From the NCBI RefSeq assembly GCF_000281715.2, contig NZ_CP124576.1, positions 3,755,001 through 3,819,000 of the forward strand: DNA of 64,000 nucleotides, in the 5' to 3' direction. Below the pieces are notes generated by a model. The model made no database searches and was not told the DNA's origin. It was given only the letters and a program-made list of their open reading frames with translations. The DNA comes from Sphingobium sp. AP49. Lineage in GTDB: Bacteria; Pseudomonadota; Alphaproteobacteria; Sphingomonadales; Sphingomonadaceae. The position numbers and the translations under genes are program-made. Of the stretch, positions 8,311 to 16,792 are shown in pieces (the stretch's first letter is position 1; each line of letters opens with the position of its first letter).

Positions 8311-10485
8311 TCAGAATGCCACGTCGATCGCCAGGCCCAGCGTGCGGGGCTGGAGCGGCACGGTCGACAGATAGCCAGGATTGGTGGTGGCGACGCTGGT
8401 GGTTATCCGCCCCTCCTCGTCCGTGAGGTTGCGGGCATAGAGGCGCAGCGTCCATTTGCTGTCAAAGGTGATGCCGGCGTTGAGGTCGAGCGTGGCATAG
8501 CCATCGACCGGCACCGACAAAGGCGAGCTTTCCACCGCCGAGACGCGATCCCCGACGATGCGCAAGGCACCGCCTAGCCGTGCCTGGACAGAGCTGCCGA
8601 CCGCAAAGCGGTAATCGGCCGTCATCGCAGCCGACAGTTTGGGCACGTTGGGCAACCGATCGCCATCGGTGCAATTGTCGGTCGTCTGCGTGCAGCGCGC
8701 GTCGGTATAGGCGAAGTTGGCGCCGACGCTGAGGCCCCGGACCGGTTCGATCAGCAGCGAGGCCTCGGCCCCCTTGCTGCGCGCCTTGCCGGCGTTGACC
8801 AGGCCATTGATGCCGGCCGCGAAGGCGGCGGACACCTGCAGATCCTTCCAGTCGAGCAGGAATGCGGCCGCGTCGAAGGTCACCGCGCCGTCCAGGAACC
8901 GCGCCTTGATGCCGGCTTCGTAGCTGGTCACCCGTTCGGAATCGACGGTCGAGGGAAAACCGGGGAGTGCGATGTTCGGTCCGCCGGGACGATAGCCGCT
9001 GGCGACGCGAGCATAGAGCATCATGTCACGACCAAGATTGAGCTGGGGACTGATGCTATAGGTCAGGATCTCCTCGTGCGACTTGCCATCGCCGCTGCTG
9101 TCCAGCCCGGCCAACGGGATCTGCGTCACCTGGGTGAAGGTCTGATCGTTGCGCGCCCAGCGCAGACCGCCCGTCAGGTGAAACAGGTCGCTGAGCTTCC
9201 AGGTCGCATTTCCGAAAAAGGCATATTCCTTATAGGTGTTGGGCAGTGCGACCACCGCGAAAGGATCGATCCCCGGAATCGGATTGCCGTCGAGGTCGAG
9301 CGCGTTCACGAGCTGGTCGTGATGATTGTCCTCATCGGTGTAGAAGAAGCCCAGCATCCACTCCAACGTGTCGCTGGAGGCAGAGGTCAGCCGCAGTTCC
9401 TCGGTCCATTTCTTCTGGTGCAGCCGCGCCGGATAGATCGCATAGCCACCCCAGAGCACGCCATAGATGCGCGACGCATCGCTGGTCTCCAGAATCTTGA
9501 GCGCACTATAGGCGGTGGTGGAACTCAGCTCGGCAAAACCGAAATCATAGGCGATGCTGCCGGAATAATATTGGAAGTCGCTGCTGAAGGGTTCGTCGAG
9601 CTGGCTGTTGGTGCTGAGGAACTGGGCGCCCGGTGCCAGCGCACTATTGTTCATCCCTTCATAGACGATGCCGAAATTATCGGAATCGACCGACTGCCAC
9701 AGGCCGCTGAGCTTGATCGTCAGCGCCGGGTCCGGCTGCCACAGCAGGGCGACACGGCCGCCCTCCTGCACCGCCTTGTTCACATCCTTCTTTCCGGTCA
9801 GGATATTGTCGATATAGCCAGGCGTCTCGCGCCGCGAATAGCTGCCGCTGATCGCGAGCTGGTCGGTGACGATCGGCACACTGATCATCGCGCCGCCCGC
9901 CCAGCCCATATCGCTGGCATGGGCAATGTCGAACAGCTCGGCACCACCCCGCACCGACAATTTCTGCAGGTCTGGCTGGACCGTCACATATTTGAGCAGG
10001 CCGCCGATCGAACTGGCACCATAGAGCGTGCCCTGCGGTCCGCGCAGCACTTCCAGCCGCTCGACATCATAGGGCAACAGATCAAGCGAGAAGCTCTGAC
10101 CGCGATTATAGATGCCGCTCGACCCGATCGGTGCATCGTCGAGATAGACGCCGACCGTGGCGCTCGGCCCGATCGGCGCGACGCCGCGCAGCGACAGGGT
10201 CGACCGGCCCGGCGAACCGCCATTGTCGACCTGAAGGCCCGGCACATAAGCGGCATAGTCGAGCAGTTGGGAACCGCCGCTCTGCAGCATCTGCTCGCCG
10301 CCCACGACGCTAATCGAGATCGGGACGTCCTGCACCCTTTCGGCGCGCTTCTGCGCGGTGACGATGATCGCATCATCGCCGGCCATCGCCGCCTGCGGCG
10401 CGGCATCCTGCGCCAGCGCCAGCCCCGGCAGCAGAGCGCTGGCGGCTGCGGTCATCATCAGTGTCTGCATGATCCTGTGCGTCAT
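8311..10485 (-). CDS. TonB-dependent outer-membrane receptor (724 aa)
   Basis: First gene of a five-gene minus-strand operon. The signal peptide ends at LALAQDAAP (about residue 26), followed by a TonB-box-like segment (DAIIVTAQKRAERVQDVP), a plug with YDVERLEVLRGPQGTLYGASSIGG, and a beta-barrel ending in an aromatic residue (LAIDVAF). It probably brings a peptide or amino-acid derivative across the outer membrane; with DgcN, a dipeptidase and a serine hydrolase downstream, I infer D-residue peptides. GGGAGA precedes the ATG. An operator-like palindrome lies about 75-115 nt upstream. Confidence 0.93.
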   Translation of the reverse strand: MTHRIMQTLMMTAAASALLPGLALAQDAAPQAAMAGDDAIIVTAQKRAERVQDVPISISVVGGEQMLQSGGSQLLDYAAYVPGLQVDNGGSPGRSTLSLRGVAPIGPSATVGVYLDDAPIGSSGIYNRGQSFSLDLLPYDVERLEVLRGPQGTLYGASSIGGLLKYVTVQPDLQKLSVRGGAELFDIAHASDMGWAGGAMISVPIVTDQLAISGSYSRRETPGYIDNILTGKKDVNKAVQEGGRVALLWQPDPALTIKLSGLWQSVDSDNFGIVYEGMNNSALAPGAQFLSTNSQLDEPFSSDFQYYSGSIAYDFGFAELSSTTAYSALKILETSDASRIYGVLWGGYAIYPARLHQKKWTEELRLTSASSDTLEWMLGFFYTDEDNHHDQLVNALDLDGNPIPGIDPFAVVALPNTYKEYAFFGNATWKLSDLFHLTGGLRWARNDQTFTQVTQIPLAGLDSSGDGKSHEEILTYSISPQLNLGRDMMLYARVASGYRPGGPNIALPGFPSTVDSERVTSYEAGIKARFLDGAVTFDAAAFLLDWKDLQVSAAFAAGINGLVNAGKARSKGAEASLLIEPVRGLSVGANFAYTDARCTQTTDNCTDGDRLPNVPKLSAAMTADYRFAVGSSVQARLGGALRIVGDRVSAVESSPLSVPVDGYATLDLNAGITFDSKWTLRLYARNLTDEEGRITTSVATTNPGYLSTVPLQPRTLGLAIDVAF

Positions 10486-10559
10486 CGTGGGTCTCCCCCC
10501 TGGAGGTCGATGGTCCCCGGCAGTCCGCGTGCATCGCGATCCCGTCCGGTCGTCACATT

Positions 10560-10612
10560 AATTTTCTAATTGGGATGATTTATCCTAATTAGAAAATTGT
10601 CAATCCTGATTT
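10560..10612 (-). promoter_or_regulatory. Promoter and palindromic operator of the TonB receptor-dgcN operon
   Basis: Two 17-nt arms (10560-10576 and 10582-10598) match with a single mismatch around a 5-nt centre; the outer 12 nt of each arm (AATTTTCTAATT and AATTAGAAAATT) are perfectly complementary. A third copy of the half-site ATCCTGATT follows at 10603-10611. On the minus strand a perfect -35 hexamer TTGACA (10603-10598) leads into the palindrome, so the site would cover the -35/-10 spacer. Nearly the same sequence (20 of 22 nt) recurs at 13771-13792. This is a likely binding site for the XRE/cupin regulator encoded at 13824. Confidence 0.65.
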
Positions 10613-10658
10613 GAAAAATAACTGTCACACATCGGGCCAGCCGAAATCAGACCCGGCT

Positions 10659-11666
10659 TCAGGCAGCGAGATGGCCCCAGACGGCGTCGCTGCATTCGAT
10701 GTCCCCGTCGCGATAGGCGATGCCGGGCTGGCGATCGGCGGCGAGGAAGGTCGGGCCGTCAAGATCGACGACGTCGCAATATTGGCCGACCAGATAGGCG
10801 GGCGCCGTGGCCAGGCTGGTGCCCATCATGTTGCCGACCATCACCCCCAGACCCAGCGCGCGGGCGCGTCGGGCCATGGCCAGCGCCTCGGTCAGGCCAC
10901 CGCATTTGTCGAGCTTGATGTTCACCACGTCGAAGCGGCCGGGCATCGCCTCGATATCAGCGAGGCTCAATATGCTTTCGTCGGCGGCGATCGGGATCGG
11001 TGAGGCGAAGCCGTCCAGATCCGCCTCCCGCCCGCGCGCCAGCGGCTGCTCTATCAGGCGAATGTCCCATCGCTCCATCGCCCGGACCAACGCGGCCAGG
11101 TCGGCGATGGCATAGCCCTGATTGGCGTCCACGCCGATCCAGCAATCCGGCCGCGCCGCGCGTACCGCCTCCACACGGACGATGTCGAGATCGAGATCGC
11201 CGGTCAGCTTAAGCTTGAGCGCACGGGCATCGGGGAAGGTCTCGACCGCGCCGCGCGCCATCACCGCCGGGTCATCCGCACCCAGGGTGAAGGTGGTGCG
11301 CAGCGGTCGGGGCGGCGACAGACCGGCCAGTTTCCAGACCGGCACGCCGCTTGCCTTGGATTCCAATTCCCACAGCGCACAGTCGAGGGCGTTGCGGCCG
11401 CCGCCCGGCGGCAGGGCCTCTTGCAGGGCCGCGCGTGACAGGCCGCCCTCGATCGCCGCGCGCGCATGCTCGATCGCCGCCGTCATCGCGGCGACATCGT
11501 CGTTCAGATAGAAGACGCCGCCGCCCTCTCCTCGTCCGACATGGAGGCCGTCGGACAGACGGACCTCCACCACCGGGCTTTGCAGGAAGACATGGCCGGC
11601 AATGCGGAACGGCTTGGCATAGGCGAAATTTTCCGCCCGCACGTCTAGGGTAAGCCGGTGCACCAT
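10659..11666 (-). CDS. dgcA: Dipeptide epimerase / N-acetyl-D-glutamate racemase, enolase superfamily (DgcA type, 335 aa)
   Basis: Muconate-lactonising subgroup of the enolase superfamily. All catalytic positions are visible: the K151-x-K153 pair (ALKLKLTGD), metal ligands D180 (IGVDANQGY), E206 (LIEQPLA) and D229 (IAADES), and the lysine block NIKLDKCGG at 249-257. Members are L-Ala-D/L-Glu epimerases of murein recycling or DgcA racemases acting on N-acetyl-D-Glu; dgcN nearby favours the second, the serine hydrolase and dipeptidase context the first. The start at 11666 (MVHRLTLD) lies 2 nt after the upstream hydrolase stop. The longer frame back to 12125 is only hydrolase shadow. Confidence 0.88.
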   Translation of the reverse strand: MVHRLTLDVRAENFAYAKPFRIAGHVFLQSPVVEVRLSDGLHVGRGEGGGVFYLNDDVAAMTAAIEHARAAIEGGLSRAALQEALPPGGGRNALDCALWELESKASGVPVWKLAGLSPPRPLRTTFTLGADDPAVMARGAVETFPDARALKLKLTGDLDLDIVRVEAVRAARPDCWIGVDANQGYAIADLAALVRAMERWDIRLIEQPLARGREADLDGFASPIPIAADESILSLADIEAMPGRFDVVNIKLDKCGGLTEALAMARRARALGLGVMVGNMMGTSLATAPAYLVGQYCDVVDLDGPTFLAADRQPGIAYRDGDIECSDAVWGHLAA

Positions 11667-11668
11667 CG

Positions 11669-13651
11669 TCAGAAGGCCGTGCCAAAGCTGATCAGCTTGA
11701 ACACCACAGCCACCCAGAGGATGAAGAAGGCGCCCAGCAGCAGCAACAGGCTCCACAACTTGCCGAACCAGCCGCGTTTGCCCTTCCATACCCGCCACAT
11801 ACTCCAGGCAGCGAGCGCAAACAGGCCGATGAAGCCGATCGTGCCGAGGATCTGGAGCAGCAGGATCGGCAGGTCGAGTGCGGCATGGGCATCGAAATTC
11901 TCGACGCTCATCACCACGGCGGCCCAGCCAACCAGCACGGCCATGACCAGCCAGGCAAAGCCGCGCACCAGTCGATAGGCGTGCCGATCCTGCCCTGTCA
12001 GCGCCAGCACCGCGCCATAACGCCGCCGCGCGAACCAGCCCACCGGCCAGGACAGCGCCGTCAGCAACACCACGCCGATGCCGAACAACAGGCCCGGGAT
12101 CAGCCAGGCGCCGGTGGCGTACCAAGGCGTCCGGTCAAACACCATGAAGGGCGAGACCATGTTGAAGCTCCAGCGAACGACCTTGCCGTCGACCACCTGC
12201 GCCGCGACCCTTTCATGGCCATAGGCATCCTGCCAGACGAATGGCGCAACCTCGATCCATTTGCGCGGCGCCCCGCCCAGCGACGGTACGCTGGGAATCG
12301 ACGGGCGGCCATCGGCATCCAGGCCGATCTTCGCCTCACCCAAAAGATAGACGATCGAGGCGAAGCTCGATTCCACCCGGCGACTGTTGCTCCAATTGCC
12401 GACCAGCAGCTTGGCATGCGCCTTGGCGGTCGACAGTTCGACCGGCACCGGACGCGGTCCAGGGCTGAGATAGCGATCCACAAATTCATCCATCAGCGTA
12501 CCGCGGATCGCGCCTGCCGCCCCTTCCTTGCCGGGGCTGTTCATCGAGATGAAAATGCCGACCTTTTCCACCGGGAAGATCAGCAGATCGCTGTGAAAAT
12601 AGACCGTGTCGCCACCATGGGCGAGCGCGCGATGCCCGTCGATCCACTGTTCGTAGAAGCCCAGCGCCATCTGGTTGAGGCCGGGCACGCTCTTGTTCTG
12701 CGCGGCCTGCATCAGCCTTTCGGTCTCGGGCTTGAGCAGCGGCGCGCCGCCATTGAGATGTGCGATCATGAATTTGGCCATGTCGGCGCCGCTCGCGGCC
12801 ATGGCGCCGGCGGGTGCGAGACCGATCTCCTCATAGCGTTCGGCCTTGCCCGAGCCCAGTTCATAGCCCTGCGACATATAGGGCTTCAGATTGGCCGGCA
12901 GCGGCTGGCGGAAGCTGGCATGGCGCATGCCGATCCGCTGGAAGATGTTGCGCTCGACATAGTCATCGAACGGCACGCCCGACACCCGCTCGACGATATA
13001 GCCGGCCAGTGCCGTAGCATAATTGGAATAGGCCGGGGTCGATCCGGGCTCGAAAATCCGCTCGGGAATCCGATCCTTGAGCGTATCGCCCAAGGACTTC
13101 AACGGCTTGTCAAAGGTCAGGAGATTCTTGATGATCTCCTCGAAGCCGGCAGTGTGCGTCATGATCTGGCGCATCGTGATCGGCTTGCCCTTGTAGGGCG
13201 GCATCTTGAAGTCGAGATAGTTGTTCACATCGGCGTCGAGATCGATTTTGCCGGCCTCCACCTGCTGCATCACGGCGGTCCAGGTGAACAGCTTGGACGT
13301 CGAGCCGGGCCGGAACAGGGTCGTGGCGGGATCGACCGGCTTGCGCTTGGCGACATCGGCGTAGCCGAAGCCACGCTGGGTCAGCACCTGGCCATCCTTG
13401 ACGACGACCACGACGGCGCCGGCGACGTCGCCGCGTCCCAAAGCATAGGGCATATAGCCATCAAGCCAGGTGTCGACGTCCGCCTTGGTCAGCACCCCGT
13501 CCCCGGCCTGAACCGGCGGGGTCGCGGATGCCTGCTCGGTCCTGGTCGCGGGCTGCGGCAGGAACGAGGATGTCTGTTGGGTCAATGCCGGGGCGGCGGC
13601 GGCAAGGCCGAGCAGCGTCGCCAGTCCCCATTTGAACGAGTGCTTCCACAT
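11669..13651 (-). CDS. Beta-lactamase-family serine hydrolase with C-terminal membrane domain (660 aa)
   Basis: The signal peptide (MWKHSFKWGLATLLG...ALTQQ) is followed by a PBP/beta-lactamase hydrolase domain at about residues 50-400. Motifs: S-T-S-K in FRPGSTSKLFTW (nucleophile serine and lysine), Y-S-N in TPAYSNYATALAGY, and HGG in ALAHGGDTVY. The last about 160 residues contain four hydrophobic helices, so the enzyme is anchored in the inner membrane with its hydrolase domain outside. It forms a two-gene operon with dgcA, 2 nt downstream. Its promoter region at 13652-13823 is shared with the divergent XRE/cupin regulator. Likely a D-peptidase or esterase; substrate unknown. Confidence 0.88.
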   Translation of the reverse strand: MWKHSFKWGLATLLGLAAAAPALTQQTSSFLPQPATRTEQASATPPVQAGDGVLTKADVDTWLDGYMPYALGRGDVAGAVVVVVKDGQVLTQRGFGYADVAKRKPVDPATTLFRPGSTSKLFTWTAVMQQVEAGKIDLDADVNNYLDFKMPPYKGKPITMRQIMTHTAGFEEIIKNLLTFDKPLKSLGDTLKDRIPERIFEPGSTPAYSNYATALAGYIVERVSGVPFDDYVERNIFQRIGMRHASFRQPLPANLKPYMSQGYELGSGKAERYEEIGLAPAGAMAASGADMAKFMIAHLNGGAPLLKPETERLMQAAQNKSVPGLNQMALGFYEQWIDGHRALAHGGDTVYFHSDLLIFPVEKVGIFISMNSPGKEGAAGAIRGTLMDEFVDRYLSPGPRPVPVELSTAKAHAKLLVGNWSNSRRVESSFASIVYLLGEAKIGLDADGRPSIPSVPSLGGAPRKWIEVAPFVWQDAYGHERVAAQVVDGKVVRWSFNMVSPFMVFDRTPWYATGAWLIPGLLFGIGVVLLTALSWPVGWFARRRYGAVLALTGQDRHAYRLVRGFAWLVMAVLVGWAAVVMSVENFDAHAALDLPILLLQILGTIGFIGLFALAAWSMWRVWKGKRGWFGKLWSLLLLLGAFFILWVAVVFKLISFGTAF

Positions 13652-13751
13652 GCGATTGCGAGCCCCTTTCCTACTTGGCCTCCCTGGCCATCGACCGATT
13701 GCGTCCCTTGGCGGATCAGTTTATTCTGTTGCCTGATATGAAACGAAACCG

Positions 13752-13792
13752 TCCTGATTGAGACATAATGATCCTAATAAGAGAATTGTCAA
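13752..13792 (-). promoter_or_regulatory. Second copy of the XRE/cupin operator, between the regulator gene and the serine hydrolase-dgcA operon
   Basis: Bases 13771-13792 match 20 of 22 positions of 10582-10603 and include the same minus-strand -35 hexamer TTGACA (13792-13787). A further half-site, TCCTGATT, sits at 13752-13759, as it does beside the first copy. A -10 like CATTAT (13770-13765) lies 16 nt from the -35. The position suits control of the minus-strand operon and auto-regulation of the divergent regulator, whose own promoter must overlap. Confidence 0.6.
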
Positions 13793-13823
13793 ATTTGTTG
13801 CGCAATCGATCAGGAGACGCGGC

Positions 13824-14471
13824 ATGACGCAGACGCAACCGACGCTTGGCACCCTGCTCAAGGCCATGCGGGCGCGTAACAACTGGACGCTCAAGGAAAT
13901 GAGCGACCGCAGCGGCATTCCGGTGTCGACCCTGTCCAAGGTCGAGCATGACCGGCTGACGCTGACCTATGACAAGCTGCTGCAACTCAGCCAGCGCCTG
14001 AACATCCGCATGTCGGAACTATTCGCGGAAAATGACCCGACGCCCGAGGTTGCGGTCACTGCGCGCCGCAGCCTTGGCGATCTGGCCCGCGCGGTGCGGG
14101 TGAACACCGCCAATTACGATTATTTCTATCTCTGTACCGAATTGCGGCGGAAGCGGATGATCCCGGTGGTCACGCGGGTCCGCGCCAAGTCGGCCGAGGA
14201 ATTTGGCGACCTCGTTCATCATCCTGGCGAAGAGTTCATCTTCGTGATTCAGGGCCGGATCGTCGTGCATACCGAATTCTACGATCCAGTGACGCTCGAG
14301 GAAGGCGAATCAATCTATATCGATTCGAACATGGGTCACGCCTATGTCGCGGGCGATGGCTGCGACGAGGCCGTGATCCTGGGCGTCTGCTCCAGCGCCG
14401 ACGACGGACTGATGAACTCGCTGCTCAACCTGCACGGGGAAGAGAATGAGCGGGAGGCACTGCCAGGCTGA
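13824..14471 (+). CDS. XRE-family regulator with C-terminal cupin domain (215 aa)
   Basis: A helix-turn-helix at about residues 8-65 (LGTLLKAMRARNNWTLKEMSD, with the recognition helix around SGIPVSTLSKVEHDR) is followed by a small-molecule-sensing cupin at about 120-195 (HHPGEEFIFVIQGRIVVHTE, then LEEGESIYIDSNMGHAYV). Regulators of this layout usually control amino-acid or amine catabolism and bind the substrate in the cupin. I chose the ATG at 13824, with AGGAGA 7 nt upstream, because the longer frame from 13758 would run through the promoter motif. The divergent position and repeated motif point to control of both neighbouring D-glutamate/peptide operons and probably of itself. Confidence 0.88.
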   Translation: MTQTQPTLGTLLKAMRARNNWTLKEMSDRSGIPVSTLSKVEHDRLTLTYDKLLQLSQRLNIRMSELFAENDPTPEVAVTARRSLGDLARAVRVNTANYDYFYLCTELRRKRMIPVVTRVRAKSAEEFGDLVHHPGEEFIFVIQGRIVVHTEFYDPVTLEEGESIYIDSNMGHAYVAGDGCDEAVILGVCSSADDGLMNSLLNLHGEENEREALPG

Positions 14472-14489
14472 CACCGCCCGCCATTAGGA

Positions 14490-14540
14490 CGACAGCGCGG
14501 CAGGAGCGGGCAGCCGACACGCCCATACCTCGCGCTGTCG
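14490..14540. terminator. Inverted repeat between convergent genes, likely bidirectional terminator
   Basis: CGACAGCGCG (14490-14499) and CGCGCTGTCG (14531-14540) are perfect 10-bp complements with a 31-nt loop. They sit between the XRE/cupin stop (14471) and the end of the DUF3325 gene (14545). No T-run follows. Confidence 0.45.
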
Positions 14541-14544
14541 CCCC

Positions 14545-14838
14545 TCATTTCCTGGATCGGGGCGCCTGGCGCGATATTTTCAGATTGAGACCGGCCAGCA
14601 CGCCAGCGGCGGCGACGGTCAGATGGCCGCACCACGCGACCGCGCCATAGCCGGCCCCAAGCCCCGCCAGGTCCATCGCCAACGCCACCAACAGAATGGC
14701 GGCGCCGGTCCTGCGCAGCCGTCGGCTCGCCACCGCGTCCAGCGACCGACCGACAAAGTCCTTCTGGTGGCGCGCCATCGCCGCGCACAGGCAGGCGAAG
14801 GCCAGGACGCAGGTGCCGATTGCGAGAATATGGATCAT
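14545..14838 (-). CDS. DUF3325-family small membrane protein (97 aa)
   Basis: A short protein with about three hydrophobic helices (ILAIGTCVLAFACLCAAMA, then AAILLVALAMDLAGLGAG, then LTVAAAGVLAGL). DUF3325 proteins occur as the last gene of a DUF3649-PepSY-DUF3325 set next to iron-siderophore receptors; their exact role is not known. The start overlaps the stop of the PepSY gene by 4 nt (ATGA), so all three genes form one operon behind a Fur-box-like site at about 16793. Confidence 0.82.
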   Translation of the reverse strand: MIHILAIGTCVLAFACLCAAMARHQKDFVGRSLDAVASRRLRRTGAAILLVALAMDLAGLGAGYGAVAWCGHLTVAAAGVLAGLNLKISRQAPRSRK

Positions 14839-16412
14839 GCGGTGACCAGTTCTTCCTGCCGCTTGCGGCCGCGTCTTGGCGCGACGGCCTCCTTGGCTTG
14901 CCCAGCCTTGCGCGCGGCAAAACCAAAGCCCGTCGCCAGGACCAGCATGACAAGGTCAAATCCGACGAACAGCCCGTCGCCGGTGACCAGGCCCGCCACC
15001 AGATTGCGGGGCACGGTCAGGGCGTTGATGACCGGCACTGCGGCGAACAGCGTCGCGGCGATGCCCAGGCTTTCGGCCCAGGCCCGGCGTTCCGGGCGTG
15101 CGATAGCCCAGACCAGCGTCCCGCCCCACAGGATGAACAGGCAGTGGATCTCCCAATCCGCACGGCCTTCCATGCCCAGCGGCAACAGGCGATTGGCCAG
15201 GAAATAGGCGGCTATGCCTGCGGGCAGGCCGGCGATGGCGGCGATGTTCAGGCGACTGACGATCCGGAAGCCGGCATGCGGCCTTGCTGGATCAGGCAGC
15301 TTCGCCCGGCGCTTGACGGTCCACAGGACCAGCCCGCTGCCAACCATGACCGCTCCGCCTACCCCCGAGAGAAAATAGAGCCAGCGCAGTCCCCAGCCGG
15401 CAAAGCGTCCGGCATGCAGGCCGATCATGACGCTCTGCGTCGCCATCGCCGCGCCCTGCGGCGCGCTTGCATCCCGCAGCGCGCCGTCGCTCGCCGCAAA
15501 GACCAGGCTCTCTCCCCGCGATCCGATCGCGCCACTGGACGCACGGGTCAGGGTGATGGTCGCATCGCGGTCTCCGGGATGGACGACGCGCACCGATCCC
15601 ACATCGGCCCCGCCCCAGCGCTGCGACGCGGTCGCCATCAACGGTCCGACGGGCACCAGCGGCGCGCCGAAACCCGTCCGCTCACGCTCGTCGCCGCCCG
15701 GGAAAACCTGTTCAAAGAAAGTGTCGGCAGAGGCGTAATTGGCGGCGATGCCCCAGGGCATATATTGGGTGGCGAGCGTGACCAGCCCGGTATAGGTGAT
15801 CATCAGGTAGAAGGGCAGCGCGAACACCGCCGTCACATTATGCGCGTCCAGCCAGCTACGCTGGCCCTTGCCGAAACGCAGCATGAAGAAGTCGGCAAAA
15901 ATCTTCTTGTGAGTGACGATGCCAGACAGGATGGCGATCAGCATGAACATCGCGGCGACCCCGACCAGGTAGCGCGCCCACATCACCGGCATATAGTGCA
16001 GGTCGAAATGGAAACGATACAGGAAGAAGCCGCCCCGCGTCTCGCGCGCAGTGACCGGCTGCCCCTGCCCGTCCAGCGTGGCACTGGTCTCGCTGCGCTT
16101 GCGGCGCTGGGGCGCCTGCCCCTCCACCTTGCGGGGCTGCCAGAATAGCTCGACCGTCGGGCTGCGCGCCGATGGCGGCGAAATGAACCAGCTTTCCGCG
16201 TCCGGCTGCGTCGCCTGCAGATAGCCGATCGCCGCCTGGGTCGCGGCGATCCGATCGGTCGTGCCATGAACCTCCGGCTTCATCCAGCGGCTGATCTCCT
16301 CCTGGAAATAGGCCGCCGTTCCGGTAACGAACATCGCGAACAACAGCCAGCCGAGCAGCAATCCCGTCCAGGTGTGCAACCAGGCCATCGACTGGCGAAG
16401 CCCGTCCTTCAC
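14835..16412 (-). CDS. PepSY-associated transmembrane protein, iron-uptake linked (525 aa)
   Basis: Four or more membrane helices and large periplasmic PepSY segments. The first helix carries the family signature (SMAWLHTWTGLLLGWLLF) and the next block reads TGTAAYFQEEISRWMKPE; further helices lie at about 190, 250 and 340-480. PepSY-TM proteins are membrane oxidoreductase-like components often found with siderophore receptors, and some act in reduction of iron-siderophore complexes. I chose the GTG at 16412 because it overlaps the DUF3649 stop as GTGA and has GGAGGG 6 nt upstream; the ATG at 16388 lacks such a site. Confidence 0.85.
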   Translation of the reverse strand: MKDGLRQSMAWLHTWTGLLLGWLLFAMFVTGTAAYFQEEISRWMKPEVHGTTDRIAATQAAIGYLQATQPDAESWFISPPSARSPTVELFWQPRKVEGQAPQRRKRSETSATLDGQGQPVTARETRGGFFLYRFHFDLHYMPVMWARYLVGVAAMFMLIAILSGIVTHKKIFADFFMLRFGKGQRSWLDAHNVTAVFALPFYLMITYTGLVTLATQYMPWGIAANYASADTFFEQVFPGGDERERTGFGAPLVPVGPLMATASQRWGGADVGSVRVVHPGDRDATITLTRASSGAIGSRGESLVFAASDGALRDASAPQGAAMATQSVMIGLHAGRFAGWGLRWLYFLSGVGGAVMVGSGLVLWTVKRRAKLPDPARPHAGFRIVSRLNIAAIAGLPAGIAAYFLANRLLPLGMEGRADWEIHCLFILWGGTLVWAIARPERRAWAESLGIAATLFAAVPVINALTVPRNLVAGLVTGDGLFVGFDLVMLVLATGFGFAARKAGQAKEAVAPRRGRKRQEELVTA

Positions 16413-16717
16413 AGCCGCCCTCCGATCGCGATCGACATGGCCAGCGCACCGCCCAGAACGGCGGTCGCACCGGTCATCCACACCCAGACCCGGATCGTCG
16501 AGCGCGCATGGAAAATGGTCATGGCGATCAGCGCGAAGATCGCGAAGGATGCCAGGGTCGCGGCGATGCTGGCCTCAGCCGCCGCCATCGGCAGGTGGCG
16601 CGCCAACAGGCCGGTGATGATCGCGGTCAGCCCGTAGTTTAGCGGGATCGCGGCCAGGACCCGGCTGGCAACAGCCAACCGGTATCCGGGCAAGGTGGCT
16701 ACCTTTGCCGCACCCAT
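16409..16717 (-). CDS. DUF3649-family small membrane protein (102 aa)
   Basis: First full gene of the DUF3649-PepSY-DUF3325 operon. It has two to three hydrophobic helices (AASIAATLASFAIFALIAMTIFH-like region at about 45-70 and a glycine/alanine-rich helix at the C-terminus). Function unknown; its association with TonB siderophore systems suggests a part in iron uptake or in reduction of the iron carrier. Its ATG overlaps the stop of a 16-codon upstream reading frame (TGATG), which probably feeds ribosomes to it. Confidence 0.8.
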   Translation of the reverse strand: MGAAKVATLPGYRLAVASRVLAAIPLNYGLTAIITGLLARHLPMAAAEASIAATLASFAIFALIAMTIFHARSTIRVWVWMTGATAVLGGALAMSIAIGGRL

Positions 16718-16767
16718 CAGAACTTGCCCCGCACCGTCGCCAGCCCGGCGCGGTCACGCCCGCTCAT
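16717..16767 (-). other. 16-codon upstream reading frame coupled to the DUF3649 gene
   Basis: ATG at 16767 with an AGGAGA immediately upstream opens a frame of 16 codons ending in TGA, whose last base is the first base of the DUF3649 start codon. The peptide MSGRDRAGLATVRGKF ends like many TonB-receptor C-termini (RGKF). It may be a leader peptide, or the scar of a deleted siderophore receptor that usually precedes these genes. No homology evidence is available here. Confidence 0.4.
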
Positions 16768-16792
16768 TCTCCTGAACACAAATCCCTCGCCC

